Positions 37,225 to 49,882 of a DNA stretch of 64,000 bases are shown here, one piece after another. The notes under the pieces were generated by a model. It saw only the letters and a program-made list of their open reading frames with translations, was not told where the DNA came from and made no database searches. Made by a program: the position numbers and the translations under genes. The DNA is from Serilophus lunatus (taxonomy: Eukaryota; Chordata; Aves; Passeriformes; Eurylaimidae): positions 726,096 through 790,095 of the forward strand of contig VXBA01001778.1 in the NCBI GenBank assembly GCA_013399895.1. The letters are read 5' to 3'. The first letter of the stretch is position 1. Every line of letters starts with the position of its first letter.

Positions 37225-38770
37225 AATTACACAGATTTAACAAGGTTGGAAAAGACCATAGAGATTATCAAGTCCAGCCTTTTACCTAACTTAATAACCT
37301 ATCCAACACCAATCTAACATCTAAACCATCTAAACCATTTAAGCCATCTAAACCATGTCACTAAGTTCATCATCCAACCTATCCTTAAACACATCCAGAG
37401 ACGGTGGCTCCACCACCTCCCTGGGAAGCCCATTCCAGTGGGAAATCACTCTTTGTAAAAAAGTTTTTCCTAATATCCAACCTAAACCTCCCCTGACGCA
37501 GCCTAAGACTGTGTCCTCATATACTGTCATTGTGAGCCTGAGAGAAGAAACCGATCCCCACCTGACTACACCCTCCTTTCAGGTAGTTATAGACAGCGAT
37601 AAGGTCACCCCTGAGCCGCCTCTTCTCCAGGCTGAACAACCCCAGCTCCCTCAGCCATTCCTCATAGGGCTTATGCTCCAGCCTCTTCACCATCCTTGTT
37701 GCCCTTCTCTGGACATGTTCCAGCAACTCGATATCTTTCTTAAACTGAGGGGCCCAGAACTGGACACAGTACTCGAGCTGTGGCCTAACCAGTGCCAAAT
37801 ACAAAGGAGGAATAACTTCCCTGGTCCTACTGGCAACACTATTCTTGATGCAGGCCAGGATGCCATTGGCCTTCTTGGCCACCTGGGCACACTGCTGACT
37901 CATATTCCGCTTCCTATCAACCAGCACCCCCAAGTCCCTCTCCACCTGGCCATTCTCTAGCCACACTGTCCCCAGCCTATAACTCTGCATGGGGTTATTG
38001 CAACGAAAGTGTAAAACCTGTCACTTAGATTTATTAAACCTCATGCTATTGGACTAAGCCCAGATATATTCAGCCTATCAAGGTCTCTCTGTAGAGCCCT
38101 CCTACCCTCTAACAGATTGACACCTATTCCAAGCTTGGTGTCATCAGCAAACTTACTAAGAATGGATACCATCCCCTCATCCAGGTCATCAATAAAGATA
38201 TTGAACAAAACCGGCCCCAACAGTGAAGCCTGGGGGACCCTGCTGGTGACTGGCCTCCAACTGGACATGACACCTTTCACCACCACCCTCTTTGCTCAGC
38301 AAAGCAGCCAATTCTTAACCCAGGACAGAGTAAATCAGTCTAAGCCACAATCCACCAGTTTCACCTGGAGTTTACTATGGGAGACGGTGTCAAAGGCTTC
38401 TCTACAATCTAGGTACACTGCATCTACAGGTTTTCCTTCATCAGTCAGGTGGGTTCCTCGATCATAAAAGGAAACTAGATTGATTAAGCAGGATCTTCCC
38501 CTCCTGAATCCATACTGACTAGATCTGATCTTATTATCCTGCAGATGCAGCATAATTTCCCTTAAGATGATTTGCTCCATAATTTTCCCTGGTACCGAGG
38601 TCAGGTTGACAGGTCTATAATTCCCCGGATCCTCCTTCTTACCCTTCTTATAGATGGGTGCCACATCAGCCAATTTCCCATCATCTGGAACCTCTCCAGT
38701 AAGCCAAGACTGTTGAAAGATGATGGAAAGAGGCTTAGCAAACTCATCTGCCAAACTAGTTGAGTTTCTA
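37225..38770 (-). mobile_element. CR1 LINE, best-preserved copy, 3' half of the polymerase
   Basis: A 1.5-kb CR1 on the minus strand covers the polymerase from the reverse-transcriptase fingers to the C-terminus and 3' UTR. The piece at 38335-38765 contains the motifs NYRPVNLTSVPGKIMEQI, SQYGFRRGRSC and VYLDCREAFDTVSHSKL. The piece at 38041-38286 contains LGPVLFNIFIDDLD and the catalytic FADD in KFADDTKLG. The piece at 37517-37990 contains the C-terminal tail with QVAKKANGILACIKNSVASR. The first two share a frame but are split by stop codons, one at 38335-38337. A frame change separates the second from the third, around 37990-38041. The endonuclease and 5' end are absent, so it is dead. It is close in sequence to the + strand copy at 48305-49026. 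Confidence 0.95.
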
Positions 38771-39214
38771 CCAAAATGTGTTTCAGACAAGTAAAAAAGT
38801 AGCAAATAATACATTGATTTACACATGTTGCCTAGCCCACAAACCAGTACCACACTGAGACTAATTAATAATGAAAAAAACTTCATGCCCATATACTTTC
38901 AGTGGGGTTGCATTAGTCCCTAGGAAGTCATAATCAGTGAAACTTTTCTTCTGTTGAGAATCTTTTAGGGATTTTGCCTTGATACAGATGACTTATACAC
39001 TGCAAAATTCCAGGAGATTTGACTGTAAAGCTTCTTAACTTCTGTATCATTTTCCTCTTACCAAAGAAATATCAGAGTTCCTGATTCTTGGACAGAGGAG
39101 AAAAAAACCCACAAAACTGGCAACTAAAAAACCTCAGTCTCTATCTGTCACTCTTATTTTGGGAAGTAGGAGCAATCAAGCACATATTCTGCCCTGGATT
39201 CTTAATTGTTTTTA

Positions 39215-39240
39215 ATCAAGGACTTGGATTAGTCCTTGAT
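39215..39240. repeat. 10-bp perfect hairpin with 6-nt loop
   Basis: atcaaggact and agtccttgat flank tggatt. It forms a small stable stem on either strand. No run of T follows that would suggest a Pol III terminator with a function. Confidence 0.8.
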
Positions 39241-40089
39241 AAAAATATAAGGAATTCAGTTCTGAATATCCTTGAATAAAGGGTAGCTTACAGATGTTAC
39301 ACTCCGAAAATAGAAGAGAGAACAAGCTATGACTCATAAGGTCCTAATTTCATCTCTACTTTTCCTTTGCTCTTGGGAGAAATTACATTGCTTCAGTTGA
39401 TGACTTTTCAAAAAATCAGAAGATTTCTCTTTTCTTCTAACATGGATTACAGGTTGACAAATGGGGCAAACCTATTTTTTCATGTTAGTACAGTGATTGG
39501 AGGATAATTGCTTTTCTCTATACAACCACAGCCAGGATCTCTGATCCAATTTACATCATAAAGTCTCTTAGGATGAACCAACTTCCTGGTGGTTGGTTTA
39601 TTCATTGCAATTTCTGCAATGACTGCAGCTCCTGTTCATGGCACAGAAATTTATATTAAAAGTATGAAGAAAAAAAGAACTTCCCTTCTGTTGTCCATGA
39701 GATTAAGAGCTGTCAGAGTGTCATCAGGTTGGCACCAACAGATCCATGAACTTCTGAATGGTTTTGCCCTCACACCTCATAATCAAGGCACAATACAGCT
39801 TCCAACTTGCAATCTATCTGCTCAGAGCTCATGGCTCTTTGTAACTGCTTGTGTATATGCACATAGTCTCTAAAATGAGACGCACTATTTTTTCTTTCAG
39901 AAATGGTCTCATCTTCATTTCCAAATGCTTTAAATCTGTTTTTAAAGGAAGAATATTTTAATGACTTATCTGGGTGCATGGGAGTTTTTGCTGTTTGTCA
40001 GAAGTGGGTAGTTTAAATGGCTTGGTTATTTTATCAGTAAAGAAAAATGTGTCCTTTGTGATAAACCTATGGACTCTCACTTATTTGAA

Positions 40090-40415
40090 CTTTGTCACCA
40101 GCTTTGTTGCCCTCCTCTGGATGCATTCAAGGACCTTCACATTATTCATAAATCGCGGGGTCCAGAACTGTACAATACTCAAGATGAGGCCACATCAATG
40201 CTGAAGGCAGGGAGATAACTGTCCTTTTTGAATGGCAGGTTATGCTGTGTTTGGTGCACCCTGAGATATAGTTTTCCCTCTTGGTTGCCTTGACACCACC
40301 CTTCTGACTCCCACTGAGCCTGCTGTCAATCAGCACTCCCGGGACCCCCTCTGGCAGACTGCTCTCCAACTGCTCCTCTTCCAATGTGCAACTGAGGTTT
40401 TCCCCGTGATTCCAG
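40090..40415 (-). mobile_element. CR1 LINE polymerase C-terminal fragment
   Basis: This minus-strand fragment starts at ttgttgccctcctctggatg and includes tccagaactgtacaatactc near 40160. It ends near ctcttccaatgtgcaactga. It matches the thumb and C-terminal region of CR1, carries neither 3' tail nor catalytic motif, and belongs to a different, older subfamily than the copy at 37225. Confidence 0.82.
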
Positions 40416-41449
40416 TCAAGTCTCAGTTGAAATGCAAGCTAATTTTACTGGCATCTTTGTGCCTCATGCCTGTGACTGGTATGATAATAAAAATCTAGCT
40501 AGCCTTCTTCTTTCCTAAAATTGTTGCTGATTTTTTTTTCTCTCTTAGGCATGTTAAAAAAAAAGTTATTTAATAAAAATCTGTCATTGCACATGGTATT
40601 TTTACTAAAACTCAAGTTTGCTCTCTTTATAGAGGACATGAACATGGAAAAAATTTGTGAGAAAATGTTCCAGAGATTTTCTTCAAATACAGTGTTCTGA
40701 AAGAGAACCTTTATATGGAAGAAAAAAATACATTGTTCATTCCTGCTAAAATAACACAGAGCTTGAATTATTATTTCTTATTCATAACTGCATTCAATAT
40801 ATTCAGTAACCTGTGGGATAAATTTTTCTCACATTCATGATGAAATCCTCCTGCTGTTTAAATCAATAGCACTTTTACTTTTCAATTTAAGGCATCCAGT
40901 TTTCACCTTCAGATTGCTTTCTTTAAAAGGCAACATCTCTTATTACAGAGAGGATCTACCATTTATTTTAATAATTTGACTCGTTCATTTGGAAAGACCA
41001 TAACAGGAAGCAAATCACTCCAACAAGAAGTATCTGAATCTGGTAATCAGTTACCTATATAGCTGAATCATCAAGGACAAATTGCTTGCATCTTCGTATC
41101 GGTCAAAAGATGGTACCTAAAAGAAGACTATATTAGAATTCTCATAACTGGAAATACTTTCTATGTCATCTCAATGAAGAAAATCTACATTTAGAAACAT
41201 AAAAAGACCAGTCACTACAGAAGTTCTAATTTGTTGGGATTTTACCCTTTCCACGTTTTTATTTTTCTCTGAAAGCAGTACTCAGAATGCATGACTTTGA
41301 TATACCCTGTCTAAGGGAAATTAAATTGATGCCTTAGGGAAAAAATATAAAGAGAGATATTGCGTTAGAAATTCTAATGAATCATCTATGCAATTTTCTA
41401 TTTATAAGAAGAAATAAATAGAAGATGGGATCAGAAAAGTCATCTAATC

Positions 41450-42165
41450 AGATTCATAGAATGGCCTGAGTTGGAAGGGATCTTAAAGATCATCTAGTTC
41501 CAACCTCTCTGCCATGAACAGGGACACATTTCACTAGACCAGGTTGCTCAGAGTCCCATCCAACCTGGCCATGAACACTTCCAGGGATGGGGCATCCACA
41601 GTTTCTCTAGACAACATATTTCAGTGCCTCACCACCTTCATTAAAGAACTTTTTTCCAATATCTGGTATATGACCTGCTCTATGTCAGTCTGAAACCATT
41701 CCCTTCTGTCTTGTCACTACCTGCTCTTGTAAACAGCCCCTCTCTATCTTTCCTGTGGGCTCCCTTCAGGTACTGGAAAGCCTCAATTAGGTCACTCCAA
41801 AGCCTTCTACAGATTGAACAATCCCAATTCTCTTAGCCTTTCCTCACAGGAGAGGTGCTCTATCCCTCTAACCATCCTGCTGGTCCACCTCTGGACTCAC
41901 TCCAACAGGTCAATGTCCTCCCTATGCTGAGGACCTCAGAGCTGGCTGCAGCACGCCAGGTGGGGTCTCACCAGAGGCCAGAGTAGATGGGCAGAATTCC
42001 CTCCCTTAACCTGCTGGCCACACTGCTTTTGATGCAGCTCAGGATACAACTGGCTTTCTGGACTGCAAGTGCACATTCCTGGCTGGTGTCCAGTATTATC
42101 ATCCACCAACACCCCAAATCGTCAGCAGGGCTGAGAAAATGAAAACTAGTGATGTTGGTCACATA
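41450..42165 (-). mobile_element. CR1 LINE 3' region
   Basis: A 715-bp minus-strand CR1 starts with the tail remnant gattcatagaatggcctgag and agatcatctagttccaacct. It continues through the 3' UTR and the polymerase C-terminus (ctcacaggagaggtgctcta near 41845, ggccacactgcttttgatgc near 42014). It ends in the region that encodes the inter-domain linker. Only short ORFs remain. Confidence 0.93.
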
Positions 42166-43198
42166 TAAATATAGTTGACCTATATACCATATATTTTACT
42201 TAGGAAACTGAGTATCTTCTTTTTTTGATAAAATGATTTTTTTTGGTAAAATGCTTACTGTCGTTTATTGAAAAAGCAAAATTACATAAAAAGTTTGAGC
42301 AGAGTCTTTGACTAGTCTCACTGATCGACACCACATAGCATTAGTTAAAAATGAAATTGAAGCAGACAGGTGTAGCAGAAATTTCCCGTACTCAAGAGTA
42401 TAATAGCATAAGTTAGACTCAGCATGCATCTAAGGAATTTGGATTTTCTGACTTTCCTTGTTTTTAATTTGTAAGACAACTACAGGAACAACTTGAAATA
42501 CACCATTTTTCAAAAAAATTGCATCCACTTCAATGTGCTGTAAATTTGCAATCTAGGTCATTGCTTTACTTTTTTTTCTTACTTTATTTTTTATTGATAC
42601 TTCCCAGAAATAGAATAATCAATCAAAATTAGTTGCCAGTTGATATCCTACAAGTGGCAAGGCTGACCTGTAGATGTTAACAAATTTACTTCTGTTGCCT
42701 GTTAGCAACTACATGGGACATTTTACAAAATGCATTCGAAACCATATTGGTTTAAGGATATAGGTGTTTTGCCCACTCAGTTTCAATTCTGAATATATAA
42801 ATTCTTTTAAAGTATAAGAAATTGCACAATTCTTTTAATGTCCAGGCATGCAAGACAATAGCCTGGAATATTTGAAAAATATATGGGAGATGTAGTGGAA
42901 GAGCTGTTAGAACTTCAGTTTTTTAAAAAATAAAGAACCAGGGCTTAAAGATAAAAATTATTTTTTAGTTTTCTTAAATGCATTGTGATCTGGTTTTGGA
43001 GGTAACTCAGAATTTTTGACATGAGATACCCCAAAAGTTTTCAGATTTATGCTTACATTGCTTTACCGTGGTTGTGAGAAGGAATATCATTAACAGCTTC
43101 AAATATAATTTACTCTTCAGAACAAAAATGTGTTTAAAGAAGCTTATTGTCAGAGTCAATTCCATTAAAAAATTAAAGAAGAAAAAAAAGGTTTAGAA

Positions 43199-43750
43199 TG
43201 TTTCCGTGGTTTAGCCCCAGCCATCGATCAAACCACATGTGGCTACTAACAGATCAGGGAGAGAATCAGAAGGGTAAGAGGCAGAATATTTGTGGATTGA
43301 GATAAAGACAGTTTAATAGGGAAACCAAAAGCCACACAGACAAGCAAAACAAAACAAAGTAATTCACTGCTTCCGTAGGCAGGAAGTTGTACAACAATCT
43401 CCAGAAGAGCAGGGCCCCATCATAGGTAACAGTTACTTGGGAAGACAAACATCATCACTCCGAACATCTCCAGCTTCCTCCTTTTTTCATCCACTTTATG
43501 TACTGAACATGATGCTATAGGGTAAGGAATATCCCTTTGGCCAGTTTGAGTCTATGTTTTCTTCCATCCTCTCATGCATCTCCAGCCTCCTTGTCAGCGT
43601 GCCAATACAAAAAGCAGAAAAGGCCTTGACTCTCTGTAATCCCTGCTCAGCAACCAAAAACATCACTGTGTTCAAGACAAATCCAAAACATAGCCCCATT
43701 CCAGCCACTGTGAAGAAAATTAGCTCTCCCCCAGCCAAAATCAGCACATA
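43199..43750 (-). mobile_element. Solo LTR of an avian endogenous retrovirus
   Basis: About 550 bp of the same LTR family as 10945-11550, from cgtggtttagccccag to ccaaaatcagcaca. Read on the minus strand it has a TATA-like tacataaa near 43494 and an ATTAAA signal near 43317, in the U3-then-R order that sets the orientation. No gag, pol or env sequence is adjacent. The ORFs at 43496-43753 and 43554-43772 fall inside it and are not genes. Confidence 0.82.
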
Positions 43751-45029
43751 CATTTACTCTGTTTTTAATTAAGGGGTCCATAGGTGATCTTTTCTGCCAT
43801 ATAGGAATATTTAATTTGACAGGAAACTATTTTAAGATATTTTTAAGATTTGTGAAACAAAGAAAATATACTCTTTTAATTCAATACATATGGAATTTTT
43901 TTAAGCTTTCTCTGCATTTCCCCCTTCCTGTTTGGTTACTGAATAGAAAATTAAGTATTTGCTTGAACCTACACAATTTATTTTTCAAATTGTTATGTAT
44001 AAAACTGGTGCTTGTCTGTGCCTGGGAAATTTGTTTATAAAATTAGCAAGAAGTGTGCAAATACCGCCCCTTTTAAATAATAGGCCTTCATTACTTTAAA
44101 CAATCATACATTTTTTAATTAAGAAAATCCACATATTTGAGAAATTGCAGGTCTTACGGAATTTTTCAAATGAACATCCTCTGTTACATATAAAAAGCAA
44201 GTAGTTTTAGGAAAATATGGACTAATTAAAAACCCCCTGACTTTGTGAGCCTAAATTGTAATACCTTTTATATTTTTTGTCTTTCAGAATAAGATAATAT
44301 TGCTAAGCAGAATGTATGCTTTGCAGATACAAGAATTATTAAAATACTGGCCTTTAAAACAGATGATCCTAACAGCCAAAATAATAGAGTAGTGAAGAAC
44401 GTATTGAGTAGAATGTTAGTTTTTTCCTATGCTCCTTTCACATTTTTTTTTTCCATTTTTACACAGTTCCTTAATTTGGGCTACAGTAAAAATAAAGTCA
44501 AACATTTCTGAGAGCAGATGTTACAAGAAATTTTTTCTTACATAGACATTTCCCTGGGGCACTGTTTCTTTTCTGTCATATAAAATAGGAGATTTTCTGA
44601 TTAAAGTAGCACTTGAAATATTGAAGCATCTAACAATAGTGCTGAAGATAGCAATTTGTTATCTTGTAAGACCAAGAAATTACTGTATGCCAACAAGTAT
44701 TCCCAATTTGGAATCAACCAGAAACATGAGTATTTAAGTAAATGTTTAACAGTAATGTTTAGGTAAGGGAAGAAAAAAAAGACAAACCAAACTGATTCCC
44801 AGTGCTGAAATATAAGAGTGAGGCCTCATATAAAACCATAATTCTCAAATTTCAATTCTTTGTTAATTGTCCATTTGTTGCTGGGCTTTTTTTGGCTAGT
44901 TGGTTGTGGGTTTTGTTTGTTTATTTTTTTTTCTGTGGGGATGTGGGGAGTTTTTTTTTGGTTTTGTGGTCTTTTGTGATCTTTTCCATGTTTGTTTAGG
45001 AGGGAACTTGGTGGGGTTTTTTTGTTCAG

Positions 45030-45050
45030 CTTTAATTAATTTAATTAAAG
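45030..45050. repeat. 21-bp AT-rich palindrome
   Basis: ctttaattaa and ttaattaaag are perfect inverted arms around one T. A direct gttcag lies on both sides. It contains two TTAATTAA-like cores of the homeodomain type. Confidence 0.75.
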
Positions 45051-48000
45051 TTCAGTAATGATTGTTTCTGGAAATTTCAGATCATTTAAAGTGCTTGCCG
45101 ACTTTGAAACACCTGCAACAATCTTTGACCACTGAATTTTTTTCTTCTCTCATTTTCCTTTTAACAATAGATTAGGACATAGGATGGAGGTCTGGGCATA
45201 GGTTTTTCAGGTTTTGTAGAAGTTCAGAAACACATGAAAGGAATAGACCAGAGTCCCATTCTCAATGCTTGCAACACAATAAATATAAATTTGCAGTCTG
45301 AAAACAATAGCGACAGTAGCAGAAACTGTCCAACCCAGATTTGTGGAATGTAGTCCTTTTGTGCAGGACTGGTCTGAAATGTGGTCGTCGGATTTGTTAT
45401 CTTCATCTTCTGTCACTTTTTATGGAAGATACTGCTTTAACTGTTTCTTATAAGATCTTCTGGTGGTGCCAGGTAGATTGTGGACATCCCTGAAAAGTGA
45501 TGATGAATGCAAAGCTCGTATAAATATGAAAGGACACCTTCAAAACAGTGCGTTGTTGGTTGTTTTTTTTTTTGTTTTTTTTTTTTTTTGCAGAATTGAC
45601 CATGCTTTGGTTTGTTTTATTCTATATATTTGTTGTGTGTAGTGTTTTCAAAAAAATACTTAGGCAACGCAAAAGGCTGGATATACCAGTTGTAATGCAA
45701 AATAGAAAATAAAGTTTAAAAAGCTTTTCTGGTTCAGACCACAGATACTTTCATCACCTGTGCCACATAAAGCGTTCATCTTTGACCCATTGATGCAGGG
45801 ACATGAAATGTCATATTTCCTTAAGTTGATTGCTTTCATGTCTTCCTCCTATTTATAGCATGCATCTTTATTCTTCCTGGTAACCTAGGAATCACATTCA
45901 AATCCTCTTAGTCAGAACTGACTCTGTTTTAAATGTATGAGCATCAGACATGTCTCGAATACTGCCTAAGAGTGATAGGGCTGAAGGTTACCTTTGACAT
46001 GGTTTCAAGGTCTGATTGCATATTGCGCTATAATCATTTTCTGAAGCATGCTGTGTATTTTGCACATGGACTGCCTGGAAAGTTATGTTCGAGGGGATGA
46101 TTGGCTTCTAAAAATAGAAGAATTAAAAATCAAAGGGAAAGAGCAAAACTGAATGCCAGGAGCAGAGAAAATACTCAGATGTCAGGTAAAGAAAAGGCTG
46201 ACACAACCAAAACTGAACTAGATAAACATCCTGTTGAATTGAAGCTGAATTTGGTGATGAGTCTTAAGACAAAAGGACCTCCAGTTGTTAGAGTAGTTAT
46301 TAAATATTTATACTGTTTAAAGGTATTGTTTTTTAATATGATGCCCTTTCATTTACTGTGCAGATTGCCTCCTACTGCTTTTTTTGTAACTGATTAATTA
46401 TTTAAACCTTCAGTGCTTTTGTATGATAGGGGCTGAGCAATAAAAGTAACTGTAAGAAAGCTGTAAGTATACACTGAAAGGAAGGCTTATCTGTGACAGA
46501 GGTATTGTGTATGTGGCTCTCACTAAGGTGGATGTTAACTTGCTTAGTAATAGTCTTTGTGGCATGATTGACAGGCTTGAGTATTTAGAAAACAGTATGA
46601 TCTGGAAAAACATGGCTTGAGCCAAGAACAAAGAAGCCATTAAAAGTTAATAAATACTATTTACTTTCAAAACAGCTTTCTTAAAGGAAGGCATAAATAA
46701 AGAGCAACACATTATACATGCATATATTTTCTTTTGTATTAACTTTTCTAAAATCATGCATGTACTAGTGCTCAGAGGTCTTATTTTTCATAGTCTGATT
46801 ACTTTTATTGTAAATTGTAGTAATCTTTAAATTATCTGTTTCAAAATCTCATGAACGTTTTTCAGATAAGGATATTCATGATTGTATAAACCTAGGTTTC
46901 ATGTAAGCAAGTTCTAGGCTTTGCTTGAATGTTGAAAATAGAACAGGTGTAGTATTTTTATGTGTACTTCCCAGCAGTAATATTTTTTCTTAAGTCATTG
47001 GAATCAACCTGTGATTAGAATATTTCTTAAGTGATTAGAATCTGCCCAATTTGTTGGGCTCAAATTTTGCTTATTTATTTCTCTGTCTGCCTTCCATACA
47101 CAGATAGGTATGCAACTTTTTACAAATGCTGTGGTCATCATTGTGGAATAGATTGAAATAATATACATTTATTCTCTCATAGAGAAGAAAATCTTATCAA
47201 AGATCTTGACAGAAATAGAAGAAAAACAATTGCCTATTTCTGAAGAGCACTGTCTGGTACAGTGAGAATTGTTACATTCCCTAATGGTATTAACATGTAA
47301 ACTTTTTGATGAAAAATAATTCTATATATTGATCCTTGCAAGCTGTACAAAAGATCAGTGCATAAATATATTTTAATCAGCCCCATATCTCACTGATTTT
47401 ACTAGGAAAACAAGAACTAATTTGCTTGTATAAATACTTAAAATCAGTTTGTTCACTGAAAAGAAAAAGAAATCAATCACCTTCCTTCTGCTTTTAAAAA
47501 GTGCTTTAAGAGAAAACTTAATTTGTGATTTATTTGGTGTTTGTTTTCATTTGTGTGTTTGTTTGTGTTTGGTTGAGGTTTTTTTGGTAAGAACTACGAA
47601 TTATTTAAATTGGGGGAAAGGGATCATAGGACATAAACAATGGAAGATACATTCACCTGAGTTTAAACTCACAGCAGCTGTTTTTCTGAATCCAAACAAG
47701 ATAGCTTTTGAGAGGGAAAAGAATCACTACAAAAGCTAAGATTGGAGGTTGAGGGGATGTGTGGAAAGTCACCTCCTTACCTACCTGCTACACTGAGATC
47801 CAATATAGGCAGGTAAAGATCTGAGGACTGAAATATCCTGGGGAGACCTTAGAAGTTAGGCAATGTCAGGACTATAACTACCTTCTTTTGACCTGGCCAT
47901 TGTGGTGGATAATAGTGTGTGGTTACAGTACTTACTTCTGAAGAGTGAAACTAGGGTCCTACCCTGTACTGAACATTGTGGAAAAGGTGACCAGTAATTC

Positions 48001-48304
48001 TCTGCTCAGGCATGTTTCTGCCCTTTTCGATCATAAATTTCACCCTGCTGTTCCTTTTCTCTGCTATTCCTGAAATCTTGTATTCTAAGCCACGTATTTT
48101 CTTAGCTTGATGAAAAGGAAAAGTGGAGACTACTATGTCAGGGATTAATATGTATTGATGCATAGGACACTTCTAGAAACATTGCATTGTCTGATATCAC
48201 TGCTTTTGTTTTATTTAATTTACTTCTACCTTAGACTGAAGTTCAAGTAAATAACATTCCTTGCGATTTTCCATACTCAGTGGTTAAGGCTCATATATGA
48301 CACC

Positions 48305-49026
48305 AGCTGGAAAGTGGTCAGGCAGAAAGGGCCTTGGGAGTGCTGGTTGATAGGAAACTTAACATGAGCCAGCAGTGTGCCCAGGTGGCCAAGAAGGCCA
48401 ATGGCATCCTGGCCTGCATCAAGAATAGTGTTGCCAGTAGGACCAGGGAAGTTATTCTTCCCCTGTACTCGTCACTGGTTAGACCACAGCTCGAGTACTG
48501 TGTCCAGGTCTGGGCCCCTCAGTATAGGAAAGATGTTGAGTTGCTCAAATGTGTTCGGAGAAGGGCAACGAGGATGGTGAAGGGGCTGTGCACAATTCCT
48601 ATGAAGAGTGACTGAGGGAGCTGGGGTTGTTCAGCCTGGAGAAGAGGCGGCTCAGGGGTGACCTTATCGCTGTCTACAACTACCTGAAAGGAGGTCGTAA
48701 CCAGGTGAGGGTCGGTCTCTTCTCTCAGGCTCCCAGTGACAGAATGAGAGGACACAGTCTCAAGCTGTGTCAGGGGAGGTTTAGGGTGGATATTAGGAAA
48801 TACTTTTTCACAGAGAGAGTGATTTCCCACTGGAATGGGCTTCCCAGGGAGATGGTGGAGTCACCGTCCCTGGATGTGTTTAAGGAAAGGTTGAATGATT
48901 TACTAATTACATAATTTAGATGATGGGATGTTATTGGGTAATAGGTTGATGATAGGTTAGGTAACAGGTTGGACTTGATGATCTCTGTGGTCTTTTCCAA
49001 CCTTGTTAATTCTGTGATTCTGTGTA
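48305..49026 (+). mobile_element. CR1 LINE 3' end, well preserved
   Basis: A 5'-truncated CR1 on the + strand. It encodes the polymerase tail in two pieces: 48334-48615 with QCAQVAKKANGILACIKNSV, then 48627-48914 with RRLRGDLIAVYNYLKGG. A frameshift near 48600 separates them. The 3' UTR follows and ends in attctgtgattctgtgt. By eye it is very similar to the antisense copy at 37225-38770, so the two are likely the same subfamily and relatively young. Confidence 0.95.
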
Positions 49027-49629
49027 ACCTTTGAGAATCTGTGAAAATGACCCAAGTTAGATAACAAATTGAAGAAAGAAGATTACACTTCTTGTCTTCG
49101 AAATTGATTTTCAACCAGAATGGATAGAAATTCATTGTCAAATAATTCGACAATGGAGTTAACAGATTACCTGCCCAAAGTTTTAATATGAAAGCATGAG
49201 AATGGAATGGAAAATAAATCCTCAAAGTCTCTTAATTCTAACAGACCATCTGGTCATTTATACTGCCCTACATGATTCTGAAAATGACAAATTATCAAAC
49301 CTTTTTTTAAGTGTTCCTGTTTAGAAATATTGTTTTAACTTGAATATTTAATGATACTAACTGTATGTACAGCTTTAAATTTATGAAATTGGAATACTTT
49401 CTACATGAGGCAACAATATCACCTCTTAAGGACTTGGGAAGTGAAGTCTAGTTGGGAGATCATCTCATTCAATAGACTGGAAACATGCATCTTGGTTATG
49501 TCTCTATGTGGTGCATTCTGTCATAGTAGAGGTAGGTAATGTTATTCTGATTAATTTTAGGCAGTGAATTAAGAAGTTACTAAAGTCTTAGAACTTCCTT
49601 ATTTTCTGAATTTACTGCAAATACTGTCT

Positions 49630-49882
49630 CAGCAGCTCAGATGTCTGAGGGAGATAGATATCTGGGGAGAGCAGTAAATGCTGTCTACATTGACTTCAGA
49701 GAGACTTTTGACACTGTCTCCTATAATGTCCTCATAGCTAAGCTCAGGAATAGTAGGTTAGATGTCCGAGTGAACAGTGAGGTGGACTGAGAATTGCCCT
49801 AGGTATGTTTTAGCAGGAAAGTTGAACTAGATGATCTTTAGAAGTACCTTCATACCCCCACTATTCTACGATTCTGTGATGT
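49630..49882 (+). mobile_element. CR1 LINE with large internal deletion
   Basis: The left part encodes a reverse-transcriptase piece like NAVYIDFRETFDTVSYNVLI (49677-49745). By about 49810 the sequence has jumped to the 3' UTR (gaactagatgatctttagaa), ending in attctacgattctgtgatg. More than 1 kb of polymerase is missing between these. Another small deleted CR1 starts at 1905, so such products occur more than once here. Confidence 0.85.

Noticed and set aside
37355..37960. The longest ORF in the window, 201 aa on the + strand
   Set aside because: It lies antisense to the C-terminal polymerase of the minus-strand CR1 at 37225-38770. The real reading is on the other strand, and that copy is itself broken.
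46101..46397. 98-aa basic, Lys/Arg-rich ORF on the + strand
   Set aside because: Its first codon is TTG directly after a stop codon, with no ATG until about residue 27. The protein resembles nothing I recognise, and the hydrophobic end looks like random AT-rich reading.
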